Positions 42,541 through 55,387 are shown, counted from the stretch's first letter. The stretch is 64,000 nucleotides of DNA from Drosophila persimilis (GCF_003286085.1 NW_020825294.1:13414501-13478500), one strand, 5' to 3'. Numbers and translations are program-made. Notes: generated by a model not told the origin, from the sequence alone.

Positions 42541-43957
42541 CAATTCTAAACTCGCAACAGTTATTAAAAACGCTTAATAGCTTAACATTTGGTGACCACG
42601 ACGTGATTGTGCAATAAATAATACATCAGTGCAATCACAAGCAATATGGCAATCAAAAGTGTAAACTAAATGCCATCTGCCAGTGTAATAAGACCACATA
42701 AGTTGTCCATGGGTACATGTAATTTGTGTCATAAGGCCCTCGGGTCATAATGCCACTTTTATGTGAGCCATCGGGTGCTGCAGGGGGATAAACGGATGAC
42801 GGGTCGGCTCGTCACAACTGTAAACTCGAAACGGTGCACAGGCGTACAGGCACTGGTTTGCCCTGCATCCAAAGGGACTGTGCTTCACGCCATACAGGTG
42901 GTCACGAGCCAACCGGCACCCGCCGTAACTGCACACACCGGCGGAAGTGCGACTATACTCTCACCGTGAGGGAGGCTGGAAACAGGTCCTGGTACGGTCA
43001 TGTCTGGCTAATTGTAGTCGGGCGGAGAGAAGAAAACTTTCAGTGAAATAACCAAGGTGAGTCCAAGGTGACACTGTCATATGCCGAGGGATGTATGGCC
43101 GAGGGTGTGCTCGGTCGTTAATAAGCGGACTCTGGATACCTGCCGACCTCCAGTTTTAATAAGGCTTATCGGGGCACGCGGACTATGCCTCGGGCGACTA
43201 ACCCCTTCCCGCCTACTCGTGGGACCAACAATGCCACATTCAAATAAATACACAAAAAACACCGCAAAGGAGCTCGGTACTCCTCCTAAAGTGCCGGAGG
43301 GAAAAGACCATCCCTCTTCAAACGCATCTGGGAAACCAGTGCCCAAAACGACGGGGAAGAAGACTAAGTCGATCCACCGTCTCGAGCCAGCAAGCGCGGC
43401 GAGGAGAGGACCGAAAACCCAATCGAACCAATCCACGTCGGGGGCCCCAAGGGCGACCCGGTTACCGGGGTGGCTGACATGCAGAGCGATATCGTAGCTG
43501 GCAGACCACTTGGGACCGGGGACCCCTTCACAAAAGACGTGCGGCCTTCATCCTGGGCAACGACGACCTGGTGTTTCTGGCTTCTTCCCAGGGAATCGAA
43601 TCGCGGCGATGGGCCACGACGGTCCAGCCCGACTACCAGCCAGCCAAAGCTGGCAAGGCCGCAGCCAAGGCCCTAAGCAAGCGGCAACGCTCGGCGGAAG
43701 ACACCACCACGCAAATCCAACAGGCCAAGAGGACGAAAACCCTGAGCTACCGCTCGTTTGCCGAGGTGGAATCATAGACTAATTTGCCTAATTGAAATCA
43801 TAGACAAGGGCTCTAAAGACGGGAAGATGCATCGGGACAAATGCCACCTCCTAGAAAACGAGCTCCAGGACCGCTTCTTCAAGGAGTTGGAGGAAAATGG
43901 AGGACCACCACCCAAGTGTGAGGACGCCGGGGATATCCTCGGCGCCCGAACAGGGGC
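42541..43957 (+). pseudogene. LTR-like block, LOA leader and ORF1, unit 2
   Basis: Duplicate of 20427-21838: the PBS-like TTTGGTGACCACGACGTG (one base changed), GC-rich leader, ATG frame (MPHSNKYTKNTAKELGTPP at about 43232) and the DUF4780-like start (LSYRSFAEVE at 43742). Small indels differ from unit 1. For example, EGKDHPSSNASGK is kept here and partly lost in unit 1, while a frame break occurs at 43770. Read together, the two units show each has decayed separately since duplication. Confidence 0.6.
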
Positions 43958-44499
43958 CTCAGAACACACTGATGAGGGATTACGTAGTGTGGAGTAGAAG
44001 GAATCGTATTGTCAGTAGGAGACATATGACCTAAGGAGAGGTACTCTTCCATGAATTCCAAGTACATTTTCTTCAACTCAGGGTCACGATGCAATCGTCT
44101 TTCAAGAGGCAAAAACCGCCGTTTCGCAACCTCAAAGGAGTTGCCTAAACAATTTGGATCTGATTTAAACGGGAGCCTTACTTCGAACCGACCTGATGAT
44201 AGTACCTGAGTCGTCTTACGATAGTGTTCTTCACATAGCTTGTGCTCAGGTGTGGCAATTTTCTTGGTAGATGGCATTTCTTCCAGTGACCAAAACTTTT
44301 TCAAGGTCCTATCGATGGATACTAGCAACTCTTCACTGCAACTCAAACTGTTTGTAATTTGAGGAGCAGAACTCTTGGAAACATATTTTCCCGACACAAC
44401 CCAACCAAGAAGGGTTTTCTGAAGAGTTGGAAAGTCAGGACCTTGTTTAATTTGACCAACAGCTAATAATTCAAAGAACGATTCTGCTCCAATTAACAT
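43958..44499 (-). pseudogene. pol: BEL/Pao pol N-terminal fragment, unit 2
   Basis: From 44499 leftward: MLIGAESFFELLAVGQIKQG to HYVIPHQCVLRP, then the junction with LOA sequence at about 43957. It is nearly identical to the unit-1 copy. Confidence 0.75.
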
Positions 44500-44573
44500 A
44501 TCTATTCTTTGTGGCTTGTAGAAATAAGGGTCTGCCAGTGGTAGGTTCTCTCGGATTCGTCAGTCAGTCATAT

Positions 44574-45611
44574 TCACTGACTGGTCAGGGTGAATGAAAT
44601 TGATTTCAGGATCCAAAAATCAAAGCAGAACTCACTACCATTTATTCGCGACTTCACCACTGTGTGTATTTTATTCTTTACTTGAGAATTAGATTCACCA
44701 ATTCCAAGCAAGTTAATACAGGACTCCTCTCTACGGATCTGTAAGCAATTAGCGAGGTCCTCGGTAATGAAATTTGTTTGAGATCCAGAGTCGAGCAGAG
44801 CTCTGGCCAGAATGTGTTCACCGCTCTTAGTTCGGACGCTTACGATCGACGTAGCCTGAATTACCCTGTCCAACGCTGTCGCATGCAAAACATGTGACGT
44901 GGAAGGTTGATTCTGATTTGATGGAGGAGAAGGACTCTCTTGGGGTGGTGGTAACGCGAGACTATTAGCCGACACTGTGTATCGATGCAATAATGTATGA
45001 TGTGAGCGGCTGCACACTCGACATTTATTGGCTTTGCATTTTACAACAGCGTGGCCTTTTCGCAGACAATTAATGCATAGGGATGCCGACTTAGCAAACT
45101 CAAACCTTTGCATCACCGAGAGACGCGAAAATGAAGGGCAATTTGACACTACATGGTCTCCTGAATTGCAGTAGCTACAAGTTTGCTGAGTTCTACTGTT
45201 GGTGGAAATGGAAGAACAAGCAAATGAACTGCGATTATGTTGCTTACTTGGCATGACTTTGTCTTGCCTTGGCTTGGTCGATTCTTCAGCAGACAGATGC
45301 TGGCATCGACGATTCAAGACTTTCTCAAAGTCGGACCAAAGCGGCAACTTCTCATAAGTAAGCTGTTCATCCCACTTTTGTTTCGTCACTGGGTCGACTC
45401 TGTTTAAAACGAGATGAATGAGCATTGCATTCGAAATTTTTGTACCATCTCCGATCGACAGTAACGATCCGTAAATCGACGAAACAGTATCGATTAGAGT
45501 TCTTAGAGATGATGCAGATTGATGCGACATTCTCGGCAGATTGAACAATGTGGAAATATTATTCGTGAAAATCAAATAATCGTTGTCATATACTCGTTTT
45601 AGGCCAGCCAT
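44574..45611 (-). pseudogene. gag-pol: BEL/Pao Gag C-terminal half and protease, unit 2
   Basis: 345 residues with the three knuckle-type motifs and LLDSGSQTNFI protease loop. Two extra residues (Thr-Ala) occur in the linker after VLHA relative to unit 1. A small deletion near 44595 ends the frame in a different way (SFTLTSQ). Confidence 0.85.
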
Positions 45612-45618
45612 GGCCTTT

Positions 45619-46136
45619 TCATAATTTGCCTCGGCCTATTGTTCCTAATGCTTCATCAGAGAGGCACGAAATCAAATGATTAAATTTTTCGATCACCGGT
45701 ATGCTGTTGTCGCTATGGACTAGTCTCTCAAAAAGGCTAATGAAATTTTTGAAGTGTTTCGAGTGTTTACCACTAAATTTGGGTAATGCCAATTTCGGAA
45801 GTCTAGCTTGAGTTGGGGCTGAAGAAGACACTGGCTTCGTCTCTCTTGCTGCATCAAAGGCGGCGATAAGCGACATTATCTTTCCTTTGGTGACAATTGT
45901 CAGCTCTTCCAACTCGGCTGCATATGCATCATCACCTGTTATGTCCTCGATTTGCTCCTGCAAATGATAAGCCTTTTCAATTGAAGCATTCAAACAATCT
46001 AATCTACATTGTAATTCCGGTAATTGCAAAGGAATCGACCCTTGATCTAATCGATCCTCTAAGCGGCGAATGCTTTTTACTCGACTTTTGAGCTTAATCT
46101 TTAAGTCTTCAAGAGTGGACTTACTTTTTTCTGCCA
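45619..46136 (-). pseudogene. gag: BEL/Pao Gag N-terminal half, unit 2
   Basis: ATG at 46136, MAEKSKSTLEDLKIKLKSRV to FNHLISCLSDEALGTIGRGKL. Four residues differ from unit 1 in about 170. The frame break at its end is inherited from before the duplication. Confidence 0.85.
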
Positions 46137-47404
46137 TAATATTTGTGTATGAAGATTTTACGCAACTAACCACTATTATTTCTATTTATTTATTTATTAT
46201 TATTATTATTTTTTTTTTTTAAATGTTTGAACGAGAACGATAATCGAAAACGAATTTTAATGGAATGTCGAGGCACGAGGTATCAAGGGAAAGAGTAGTT
46301 GCAAGTGACGGCTAAAACAATATACCCCTTAGATACAGGGTAGCGTGTCACTTGGCAAGTAACAGCCGAAAAGAATATACCCGTTAGATACAGGGTAGCG
46401 CGTCACTTGGCGCACCGTTAAGCTCAAGAGCGGCAACGAAAATTCTCCCAACAAATACAACGCAAGCAGCAGTGGAGAAGCGAAAACGAAATAATGCACC
46501 GGTGCTGCTGCTTGTATGTATGTGTGGATATTTTCTATACGCCGTGGCTTGGGTGAACGAACGAACAAACTTTCTTGTGAGGTTCTAACGACGAGAAAGG
46601 TAGAACAAAATAAAGGGGGGAGGGCGACAGTGATTGCAGTAAACGATAGATGTATGTACATATAACTGTTGCGTCCAAATAGCGGTTCACATATGTCTGT
46701 ATGTGTCGATATGTATGTATTTATGTGTGTTTAGTTATATTTATATATAAATAATAATCATAAACATAATAAAATGCATGCAATCAAGCTCTACTATATG
46801 TATATCATACGTCTGTGTCTAGAATTGAAGGCGATGTTCCTCTTTTGGATCTTTAAATCCAACTGCTACTTTCCTGGCTTTATCGCAGGGCATCCCTCGG
46901 CGGTAGCAGAAATTTGCACAAAAATAATTGTTGGCGCGACCGACGCGATGATATTATACAAATTGATTGCCGATTGACACACACACACGACGCGGGCAAC
47001 GAATATGTTTGCATATGTATACTGCAATTTCTTGTGTCACTGTCACTTATTGTTGTTGCCTATAATTAACTTTACAGTCCACCCGGGGGCGCCATGAAAA
47101 ATTAGAAGAGTTTTTCTAATGAATTACCGAAAACTTTGGGTGGCTGTAATTTAAATTATTTATTCGGCGGGGCGAAAAATTGATACGCTCGATCTAGTTC
47201 AAGGTTGGCGAACAACTATATTTTCTTCACAATTCAAATCTCTTACTCTAGCTAACCTACGGTGGCAAAGCGGGGCGAGTTCGCCAAGAGCGAGAGAGCG
47301 AGCTTTTATTGCGCTCCCGCTTTGCCCTAGCCTAACTTACACTAGACTTCATAATTTAAATCAATAACTAATAATCGCCGCCATGTATAGAAGGTCACGC
47401 AACA

Positions 47405-48221
47405 CAGGGTCTCTGGTCTGAGGACTCCTGACTATAAGCTATACGTAGCTAACACCGCAGGTAAAACTCGCACCAGCATCCTGGCAAAAAGAGATTTGCA
47501 CTTATTTTTGCTCCCAAATTTCAGCAATGAAGACCAAACAGCAGTGAGCCTCGAAGGACAGCGGTGCTCACTGAGAATCTGCTCCACGTACATGGGTCAC
47601 GATCAACCAAACCCCCCTCCACAGGCGCTCCGGGCGCTAATCGCAGACTGCGAGGCCAAGGACACCGGCCTAATCGTAGGGTGCGACGCCAATGCACACC
47701 ATTGCCAGTATGGAAGCACTGACACTAGCGAAAGGGGTGAGTACGTTTTCAACTATTTACTGACCACCCAGATGGTCCTTTTAAATAGGGGGAGTGATCC
47801 CACCTTCATTATTAAACCCCACAAGGAGGTGCTGGACCTAACATTTGCCTCTCATGAGATACATGGGAACATCGTATTCTGGAGGGTCCTGGAGAAGCCT
47901 CCTTCTCGGACCACAGGTACGTGGAAACAGCAATGAGTCGCTAAATCTTCTCCTTAACACCCACTTTCCCGGCTGCGTTGAAAACAGACCACACTACATC
48001 GCGGCTCCTTCCGTTGCCTTAAGTGATATCATGAACCTGCTAAGCCAGGAGAACATTTCCTGGGCAATCAAAAGCTTCAAACGATACAAGCCTGCTGGGC
48101 CAGATGGCATCATCCCTGCCCAACTGATTCACGCTGGACAATAAGCCACTAATTGGCTCAAAAGGATATACAAAGGAATCTTCTCCCATGGATATGTATA
48201 TCCCGGAAACCTAGCCTTATA
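47405..48221 (+). pseudogene. LOA-clade endonuclease and start of RT, unit 2
   Basis: Duplicate of 25283-26099. The 146-residue endonuclease frame differs from unit 1 at one residue (Cys to Tyr next to DANAHHCQ), and the 99-residue RT finger frame is identical. At 48219-48222 the sequence passes straight into the RNase H region with no insertion, giving the empty site for the 692-bp insertion in unit 1. Confidence 0.75.
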
Positions 48222-49150
48222 CCTAAGTTGTCTTCATTTCGATCACATCGATCATAGAAGCGTCAGTTAACTGTATGGAATACACCCTAGTAGGGAGGAC
48301 TGGGAGATGGGCGAAACAGAACCTGTAAATGCGTTTCACTTGTACACTGATGGCTCACAGTGAGACGCCCGCGTGGGAGGCGGAGTCTACTGTAGCGAGC
48401 TGAACATCAGTCATTGCTTCAGGCTCCTGGATCACTGTAATGTGTTCCAAGCGGAGGTTGTGGCCATCAAGGAGGCAATTTCTATCGTCTCCAAACTACT
48501 TCTAGACACGCACTTAGTGTGCGTCTTCTCGGACAGCCAAGAAGCTATTACATCGAGGGGAACGACGAGCTAGCCAGGCTGGGTACTACGACTCCTCTCT
48601 TATCAGAGAGGGAGTAAGTAGCGATGCCCTTGGCTACGTGCAGGGTCATAACGCACGAATTGTTCCAGCAAAATGCCAATAGGAGATGACAGACAACCGT
48701 TTTCTGTAAAGTCTCAAGATTGATATGGCCATATCGATCGAAGAAGCGCTAAGCAGAGCTGTATAGACTCAGCAGAGCACAGTGCTCTGCAGTAACTCGA
48801 GCCATTACGGGACACCAGCAGATCGGCAATCATGCCACTAAACGTCAATCCCTCATAACGACTTCTGCAGGAGTTGTAGCGACGAGGAAGAGGAGGAATC
48901 GGTCCCCCACTTCTTCTGCCACTGCCCACCCCTTGGAAATCGTCGTCTTCGTATTCTCGGGGCCGCTTTCTTCACGGAAATTTCGGACTTGTCCGAAATC
49001 AAACTAGGGACCTTGTCCAAATTCATCCAAGCCTCCAGATGGGACTGCCCTTAAGTTTGTTTGTTCTCCACGGTTTAAGGCATTGAGAAGGGGCACACGC
49101 CCATGTGGTATCACAACGGTCCTTTTATAGGTCCAAGTGAGCTTGGGAAG
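48222..49150 (+). pseudogene. LOA-clade RNase H, unit 2, with deletion
   Basis: The Asp (YTDGSQ), Glu (VFQAEVVAIKEAI) and second Asp (VFSDSQEA) motifs are present. About 149 bases are then missing near 48551, and the frame resumes out of phase at GNDELARLG. The zinc motif CRSCSDEEEEESVPHFFCHC follows near 48870. More decayed than unit 1. Confidence 0.7.
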
Positions 49151-49387
49151 GTTTGATCGCTCTCCCCAGCCTACCGCCTTAACGTAATCTACCCTAACCT
49201 ACATACGCGATAAGCTGGTTGTCATATGCTAATAAATTGTGAATTATGTACAAACTCTCGGCACTCATTAAATTCAAAATTCGCAAAAGTTATTAAAAAC
49301 GCTTAATAGCTTAACATTTGATGAACCCGACGTGATTGTGCAATAAATAATACATCAGTGTAATAACAAGCAATATGGCAATCATCA
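49151..49387 (+). repeat. LOA 3' end and LTR-like block, unit 2
   Basis: Contains about 70 bases (49153-49222) missing from unit 1 between two GGTT copies, then the TGTCATATGC...GCTTAACA block and PBS-like motif. CR1 begins at 49388. Confidence 0.45.
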
Positions 49388-49849
49388 CCGTTCGTCCTCT
49401 TTCGTAGATCAGACGCGTTTTTGTTTTGCGCTCCGCATATTTTCCTTTTGTTTTACATAAACAACCGGTGTTTTCCTAAATAAACAGTAAATACCTTCCT
49501 AATCCACCTACTATCTGGAGACCTATTCTATTCCGCGAGTGCATGCCTTTTGATTTGTGTTTAATTATTATTTATTGAACTTAAAATTGTTCGGCGTCGG
49601 GTTGTTGTGTTTGTGTTGTTGACGTGAGTAAATTACATTGCATTACAACTCTCGTCTCTCGTCTTGTAGCTTTTGTTGTTTTAGCACTCTCTCGCTATCA
49701 CCTCAACTTCAATAACTGTTCTTTCTCTTTCTCTTTAAACTTTCTGAGCAATAGCGCTCTCTACTCAGTACCGCTCGCTATAACCGCTCTCCACTCTGCT
49801 CTCATTTTTTACCAATTCCACTTTGAGCGTTGTCTGGCACATTGGTCTG

Positions 49850-50658
49850 ATACCAATGCTATAGCCAAACGTAATGGGTTGCATTACAGTTGCGAGGCCT
49901 GCCGTGCGGTGAAGAATGACATGGTGGCTTTTATGAGGCAGACGCGAAAGGGCTTTAGGGAGCTGACCGTTGGCTTTAAAAAGCAACACGATCGGCTCCT
50001 AGCCATGGAATCTCATTTTTGGCAGTCTGCAACTGCTGAATGAGTCTCCGAGACGTAAAAAGGTCACTCCGCGGGATCTACAAGTGCCAACCGTCACTCA
50101 GCCGTGCGCCGCCGAAAAACTGACTCCGACCCCTCCAAGTGTGCAGCAGTTGATCTCGTTTGCCACTCCAAGGGCAACGAGAATGTGCAGCCAAGTACGT
50201 CTGCAGCGTCCGTGTCCGTGGTGTCCGCACGTTCGCTAGTTGTCCCGTCTATCCCGATCCCACCAGTAAATAGATGTTCCGGACCTCCGGATATAGCCAC
50301 CACAGGTACTAGGTCTGGTTTTTGTTTCACGGCCCCTGACCTCACATCTAATGATGTAATTGCTTTTATTCAAAGCAAAATAAAATCCATGGGTCTACAG
50401 GTGGAGAAATTTAACTTCTCTTATGCCAGGGAGATAGCCTCGTTTAAGGTAAGCATCTCCCCAACTCAATTTGACACCATTTCCTCCGCCAAATTTTGGC
50501 AGGAGCATTTTGTGGTGAAGGAGTTTAAGGCTAAGGAGAAGAATAGGCCCCCCATATCCCTTACAAATCTTTCCAGTGTGCCACCCTCAACCTCAACTTA
50601 CACTTCCTCAACTTCCCGTCTTGCTTCCACCTTTCCAAAAAACGAACTTCTCTTTTAG
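49850..50658 (+). pseudogene. CR1 ORF1 lacking its PHD-like finger, unit 2
   Basis: The same start deletion as copy 3. Two internal deletions shorten the linker. The C-terminal domain is readable (KVSISPTQFDTISSAKFWQE). The stop after PKN is mutated to a sense codon, so the frame reads four more residues, ELLF, before stopping. The A AAA AAC heptamer is retained at about 50636-50642. Confidence 0.7.
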
Positions 50659-51790
50659 TAACGTATCAAAATGTTAGAGGCTTACGTAGTAAGCTTAGAA
50701 TTTTTTTCCGGGATAGTGTTGCATTTGCTTCTTACTTTATTGTGTGTACTGAAACCTGGTTAAAGCCGGACTTTCTTAGTTCCGAGGTTTTGGCAGGTCA
50801 ACTTTTGGGAAAAACCGCTCGTCTCGACGTGCAGGAGTTCTGATTGCAGTGGACTCTAACTTCACGGCGGAACACTTCACAATCCAGGCTCAGCCGGAAC
50901 TGGAATTCCTATGTGTAAAACTGATTCTTCCCGATTTCGCTATATTCATTACTTGCTCGTATATTCCACCTTCTTCGGATATCTCTATTTATGAGCAGCA
51001 TTTGTCCGCTTTAACCGCTGTTTCTTCCTCGCTATCTGATAAAGATCGTATGATAGTTCTTGGTGACTTCAACTTGCCAGGAACTGTTTGGTCTTCGGTA
51101 AACGAGTCTAGTAACATAGTGCACATGTCACGACATGATTTTGTTGATTGGTTGCTTGACCTGTCCCTGTCTCAAGTCAACCATGTGAAAAATTCCTTGG
51201 GTCGATTTGTTGATCTATTCTTTGCATCGGATCCGACCATAGTGTACCATAGTGTAGTGTACCATAGTACCATCCTACTTTCGAGGTGTCGCTAGATATA
51301 GGACCAACTGTATTGGATCGGTGGAGTAGACTACCTGAACGTGTCCGCTGCTTTCGTAAAGACGAGTTTGCGAAGCTTAATAACCTTATTAGGGATTTTG
51401 ATTGTACTTGTACTTGTGCACTGATGTCATAAAAGGCACAAACATTTTTTACAATGCTCTTGGCACATTTTTTGATTCTTGTGTCCCGCTTTCTTGTCCG
51501 ATTAGATCTGGAAAAACCCCTTGGCTTACCAAAGAGTTATCCAGTCTAAAAAACTTAAAATCAAGACTTTCTAAAAAATTTCAAGAAGTGGGTTCTCCTA
51601 CTTCTCACTCTCGCTATGTAATAGCTCGGTCAAACTTTTCAGTTCTTAATGCTCAATGCCGGTGTTTTCACCGGGTCCAGACGGGGTTCCAGGTTGTGTA
51701 CTCAGGTACTGCGCCGAGGCTCTGTGTGGACCTTTGCTTAAACTATTCACCCTGTCTATTGATTTATAAGGCGGCGATCAACCACCACTA
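50659..51790 (+). pseudogene. CR1 endonuclease and linker, unit 2
   Basis: VTYQNVRGLRSK begins in the -1 frame of ORF1. Frame 50849-51295 carries PPSSDISIYEQHLSAL, LGDFNLPGTVWSSVNESSN and a longer intact C-terminal part (DFVDWLLDLSLSQVNHV) than other copies. GTACCATAGT repeats at 51243-51270 break it, as in copy 3. A deletion near 50800 shortens the N-terminal half. The linker frame 51402-51650 follows. Confidence 0.7.
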
Positions 51791-51792
51791 AC

Positions 51793-52903
51793 ATGTTAGA
51801 GTTTACCTCTTTCATTATTAAAGGCTTTCAAGGTAACTTACAGACGGATGTTATTTACAACGTCATTAGTAAAGCATTCGACTCTGTAAACCATTCCCTT
51901 TTAGCGCATAAGCTTGACCTTTTAGGGTTTCCGCCCAACCTCCTGAGATGCATTTCTAGCTATCTTTGTTCTAGGTCTCAAACAGTCCTCTTCAAAAACT
52001 CCCTCTCTTTACCAGTAAAGGTTTCTTCGGGAGTACCACAGGGTAGCCATCTAGGCTCCTTACTCTTCACACTCTTTATTAATGACTTGCCTTCGGTATT
52101 AACATACTCTCGAGTACTTATGCATGCGGATGATGTTAAACTCTGTGTCCAGTACAAGGACATTTCATTTCATTCTCGCTTGCAATCCGATCTAAATAGC
52201 TTTCAGTCATGGTGTTGTGCAAACTTGTTACACCTTAATGCCTCGAAATGCAAAGTTATGACATTTCATCGTTCTAGCCGTTTGTTGGCTCCCTACACCC
52301 TATTTGGTGGTTCTCTTGAGAGAATTACCCTGGTGGATGATCTGGGTGTTATGTTAGACCCCAAGTTAAAGTTTTCCGAACACATTTCTACCATGGTAAA
52401 TAAGGCCATGGGCGTGCTTGGTTTTATAATGGTCAAAGGAATTTGACGACCCCTATATAACAAAGACTCTCTATACCTCGCTTCTTCGTCCGATCTTAAA
52501 ATACGGCTCCTGTCTATGGTGCCCTCAGTACAAAGTACACCAGGACCGTATAGAATCAGTACAGAAAAACTTCTTACTCTTTGCTCTGCGGGGCCTTAAC
52601 TGTGATGCGGGTGTAAGACTCCCATCTTACTCTAGTAGACTACTATTAGTAAACCTCCCATCCTTAGTTAAAATGCTTGGTGTGATTTTTATGCACAACT
52701 TGATCAAGGGTGACATAGACATCCCTGATCTGTTGAGCCGCATAAACTTCACGATTCCTATTATTCTTACTAGAAATTGTTCCTTCCACTTTGTAGATCG
52801 AATTATTTCTTGCATAAACCGTTTAGGGTCTTATGCTCGGATTATAATTCCCTCTTCCATATCATATCCACCACTGATTCTCTTCCTCTTATTAAATTAC
52901 TAA
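51793..52903 (+). pseudogene. CR1 RT and C-terminus, unit 2
   Basis: 217 residues contain a changed first catalytic region (YNVISKAFDSVNH instead of YTDFSKAFDSVNH, so the catalytic Asp is lost), SGVPQGSHLGSLLF and MHADDVKL with His in place of Tyr. The C-terminus is at 52673-52903. Inactive on two counts. Confidence 0.8.
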
Positions 52904-53138
52904 TCCTTACACACCTTTCTAGTAACTAGCTATTGTAGCGGTATTTTTATGTTTATTTTGAATGCATATCTAGTTCTCTGAGAAACTTTTTTGCTAATCT
53001 TCCTCGAATATTAGTCTAACAGCTATCTTTACTGCATGCTCTCGTAACAGCCTTCTGCTGGTGTCACACGGGCCATTTGACGGTGCAGTAATTGCATCGC
53101 CTCTTGAAAGATGCAGTCATTGCATGTCAACGTCCAAG

Positions 53139-54376
53139 ATTATAGCAAAGTTATCCGCTATTCCCAAATTGTTTGAGAAGGTTTTAACTCCGCACTTGCA
53201 ACATCTCTGCAAGTCACTTATATCTCCAACTCAGCATGGATTTATAAGGTGGCGATCAACCACCACGAACTTGTTTGAATTTACCTCTTTCATTATTAAA
53301 GGCTTTCAAGGTAACTTACAGACGGATGTTATTTACACCGACTTTAGTAAAGCATTCGACTCTGTAAACCATTCCCATTTAGCACATAAACTTGACCTTT
53401 TAGGGTTTCCGCCCAACCTCCTGAGATGCATTTCTAGCTATCTTTGTTCTAGGTCTCAAACAGTCCTCTTCAAAAACTCCCTCTCTTTACCAGTAAAGGT
53501 TTCTTCGGGAGTACCACAGGGTAGCCATCTAGGCTCCTTACTCTTCACACTCTTTATTAATGACTTGCCTTCGGTATTAACATACTCTCGAGTACTTATG
53601 CATGCGGATGATGTTAAACTCTGTGTCCAGTACAAGGACATTTCATTTCATTCTCGCTTGCAATCTGATCTAAATAGCTTTCAGTCATGGTGTTGTGCAA
53701 ACTTGTTACACCTTAATGCCTCGAAATGCAAAGTTATGACATTTCATCGTTCTAGCCGTTTGTTGGCTCCCTACACCCTATTTGGTGGTTCTCTTGAGAG
53801 AATTACCCTGGTGGATGATCTGGGTGTTATGTTAGACCCCAAGTTAAAGTTTTCCGAACACATTTCTACCATGGTATATAAGGCCATGGGCGTGCTTGGT
53901 TTTATAATGGTCAAAGGAATTTGACGACCCCTATATAACAAAGACTCTCTATACCTCGCTTCTTCGTCCGATCTTAAAATACGGCTCCTGTCTATGGTGC
54001 CCTCAGTACAAAGTACACCAGGACCGTATAGAATCAGTACAGAAAAACTTTTTACTCTTTGCTCTGCGGGGCCTTAACTGTGATGCGGGTGTAAGACTCT
54101 TACTCTAGTAGACTACTATTAGTAAACCTCCCATCCTTAGTTAAAATGCTTGGTGTGATTTTTATGCACAACTTGATCAAGGGTGACATAGACATCCCTG
54201 TTCTGTTGAGCCGCATAAACTTCACGATTCCTATTATTCTTACTAGAAATTGTTCCTTCCACTTTGTAGATCGAATTATTTCTTGCATAAACCGTTTAGG
54301 GTCTTATGCTCGGATTATAATTCCCTCTTCCATATCATATCCACCACTGATTCTCTTCCTCTTATTAAATTACTAA
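53139..54376 (+). pseudogene. CR1 RT fragment and C-terminus, copy 5
   Basis: Motifs in order: KLSAIPKLFEKVL, QHGFIRWRSTTTNL, the first catalytic region with its Asp, SGVPQGSHLGSLLF, His-Ala-Asp-Asp, then the frame ends GFIMVKGI as in copies 3 and 4 through a shared small deletion. The C-terminal frame ends LFLLLNY. No endonuclease. Confidence 0.8.
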
Positions 54377-54609
54377 TCCTTACACACCTTTCTAGTAACT
54401 AGTAATTGTAGTGGTATTTTTATGTTTATTTTGAATGCATATCTAGTTCTCTGAGAAACTTTTGTGCTAATCTTCCTCGAATATTAGTCTAACAGCTATT
54501 TTTCCTGCATGCTCTCGTAACAGCCTTCTGCTGGTGTCACACGGGCCACTTGACGGTGCAGTAATTGCATCGCCTCTTGAAAGATGCAGTCATTGCATGT
54601 CAACGTCCA
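53139..54609 (+). mobile_element. CR1-clade copy 5, head-to-tail after copy 4
   Basis: Starts in mid-RT (AGATTATAGCAAAG) directly at the 3' end of copy 4, so it is 5' truncated and in tandem. RT frame 53061-53924 (reading through from the preceding 3' UTR) keeps YTDFSKAFDSVNHSHLA but has MHADDVKL. The C-terminus is at 54146-54376 and the 3' UTR ends AACGTCCA at 54609. Its 5' half is the right-hand parent of the hybrid copy at 32479. Confidence 0.8.
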
Positions 54610-54690
54610 CAAAAAAAGTGTAAAAAACTAATTGCCATCTGCCATCTGCCAGGCCCTCCTCGGGCCATAATGCCACTTTTATGTGGGCGT
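54610..54690 (+). repeat. Leader fragment matching 20545-20650
   Basis: AAAGTGTAAAAAACTAATTGCC followed by CATCTGCC repeats and CATAATGCCACTTTTATG. It continues the leader that stops at 28007/49387 (GGCAATCA), so the CR1 cluster interrupts one block. Confidence 0.5.
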
Positions 54691-55387
54691 TACAACACCC
54701 TAAATAATTGCCGTCTTATTTTCGGATATTGACTGAATTTACAGCTTCTCCACATTTTTGGCATTCTTCGTAAAAGATTTCGCGGACTCCTCTTCTTTGT
54801 AGGGTTTTCTGCTTACATTATTGATCAATTTTAGCTGTTTTAATAGTGCTTGGGGAGAGGCACGGTTGTGGTTGCACTCGAGACTCATTTGAGTGCACAC
54901 GCCAAATATTGGACAAAGCCACTAAAACATCGCAGTCTTTTATATAACAAATATAACGGGAACTATTTTTTATCTTAAATATTTGTTGTTGTGTTGATAA
55001 AAGAACAACTTCGAATTTTCCCGAAACCCAGTAACAATCTTTGAGCACTTTGTTCGAAGATCAATGACCAACGAATTAGAAGACCTTTGTGCCGAAAAAA
55101 TAAAAAATGCGTTAACAAACGAGATAACACAACAAACCGAACTTCTTTTAACTGTACTTTTATAGATTCTTGATACACTTTGAACATTTTTTGAAATTTA
55201 GGTCGTTATGACGCTAATTTTTGTCTCGCCCGCGGGCGCTAAGTCACTTTAAAAAATTAGTGTTTTAGCACCAGTTAGTTAGTTCGTTAGTTAGGGCGTT
55301 AGTTCTTGGCCCTCGATTGGCGAGGGCGATTGATGTTTGAGGCACATAACAATGAGATCTTGGCGATCCACGCTGTGGAACCTGGGT
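54691..55387. other. Unassigned region
   Basis: AT-rich with only short frames. A GTTAGTTAGTTCGTTAGTTAG repeat lies at 55273-55300. No domain, tRNA-like fold or known element end was recognised. Confidence 0.4.

Larger units (their letters stand above)
43958..47404 (-). mobile_element. BEL/Pao element, unit 2 copy
   Basis: Duplicate of 21839-25282 with the same truncation, LTR (47095-47404), primer site, leader repeats (46302-46410), and Gag and pol pieces. It shares the internal Gag break and differs by a handful of bases and small indels. Confidence 0.85.
49388..53138 (+). mobile_element. CR1-clade copy 4 (unit 2)
   Basis: Leader, ORF1 lacking the finger, endonuclease, shortened linker, RT, C-terminus and 3' UTR ending AACGTCCA at about 53138. 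It matches copy 3 with private changes: a deletion inside ORF1 (about 90 bases near 50180), one near 50310, and a large one at about 51655-51765 that fuses the linker to RT. The unit-1 BEL patch is absent. Confidence 0.8.
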
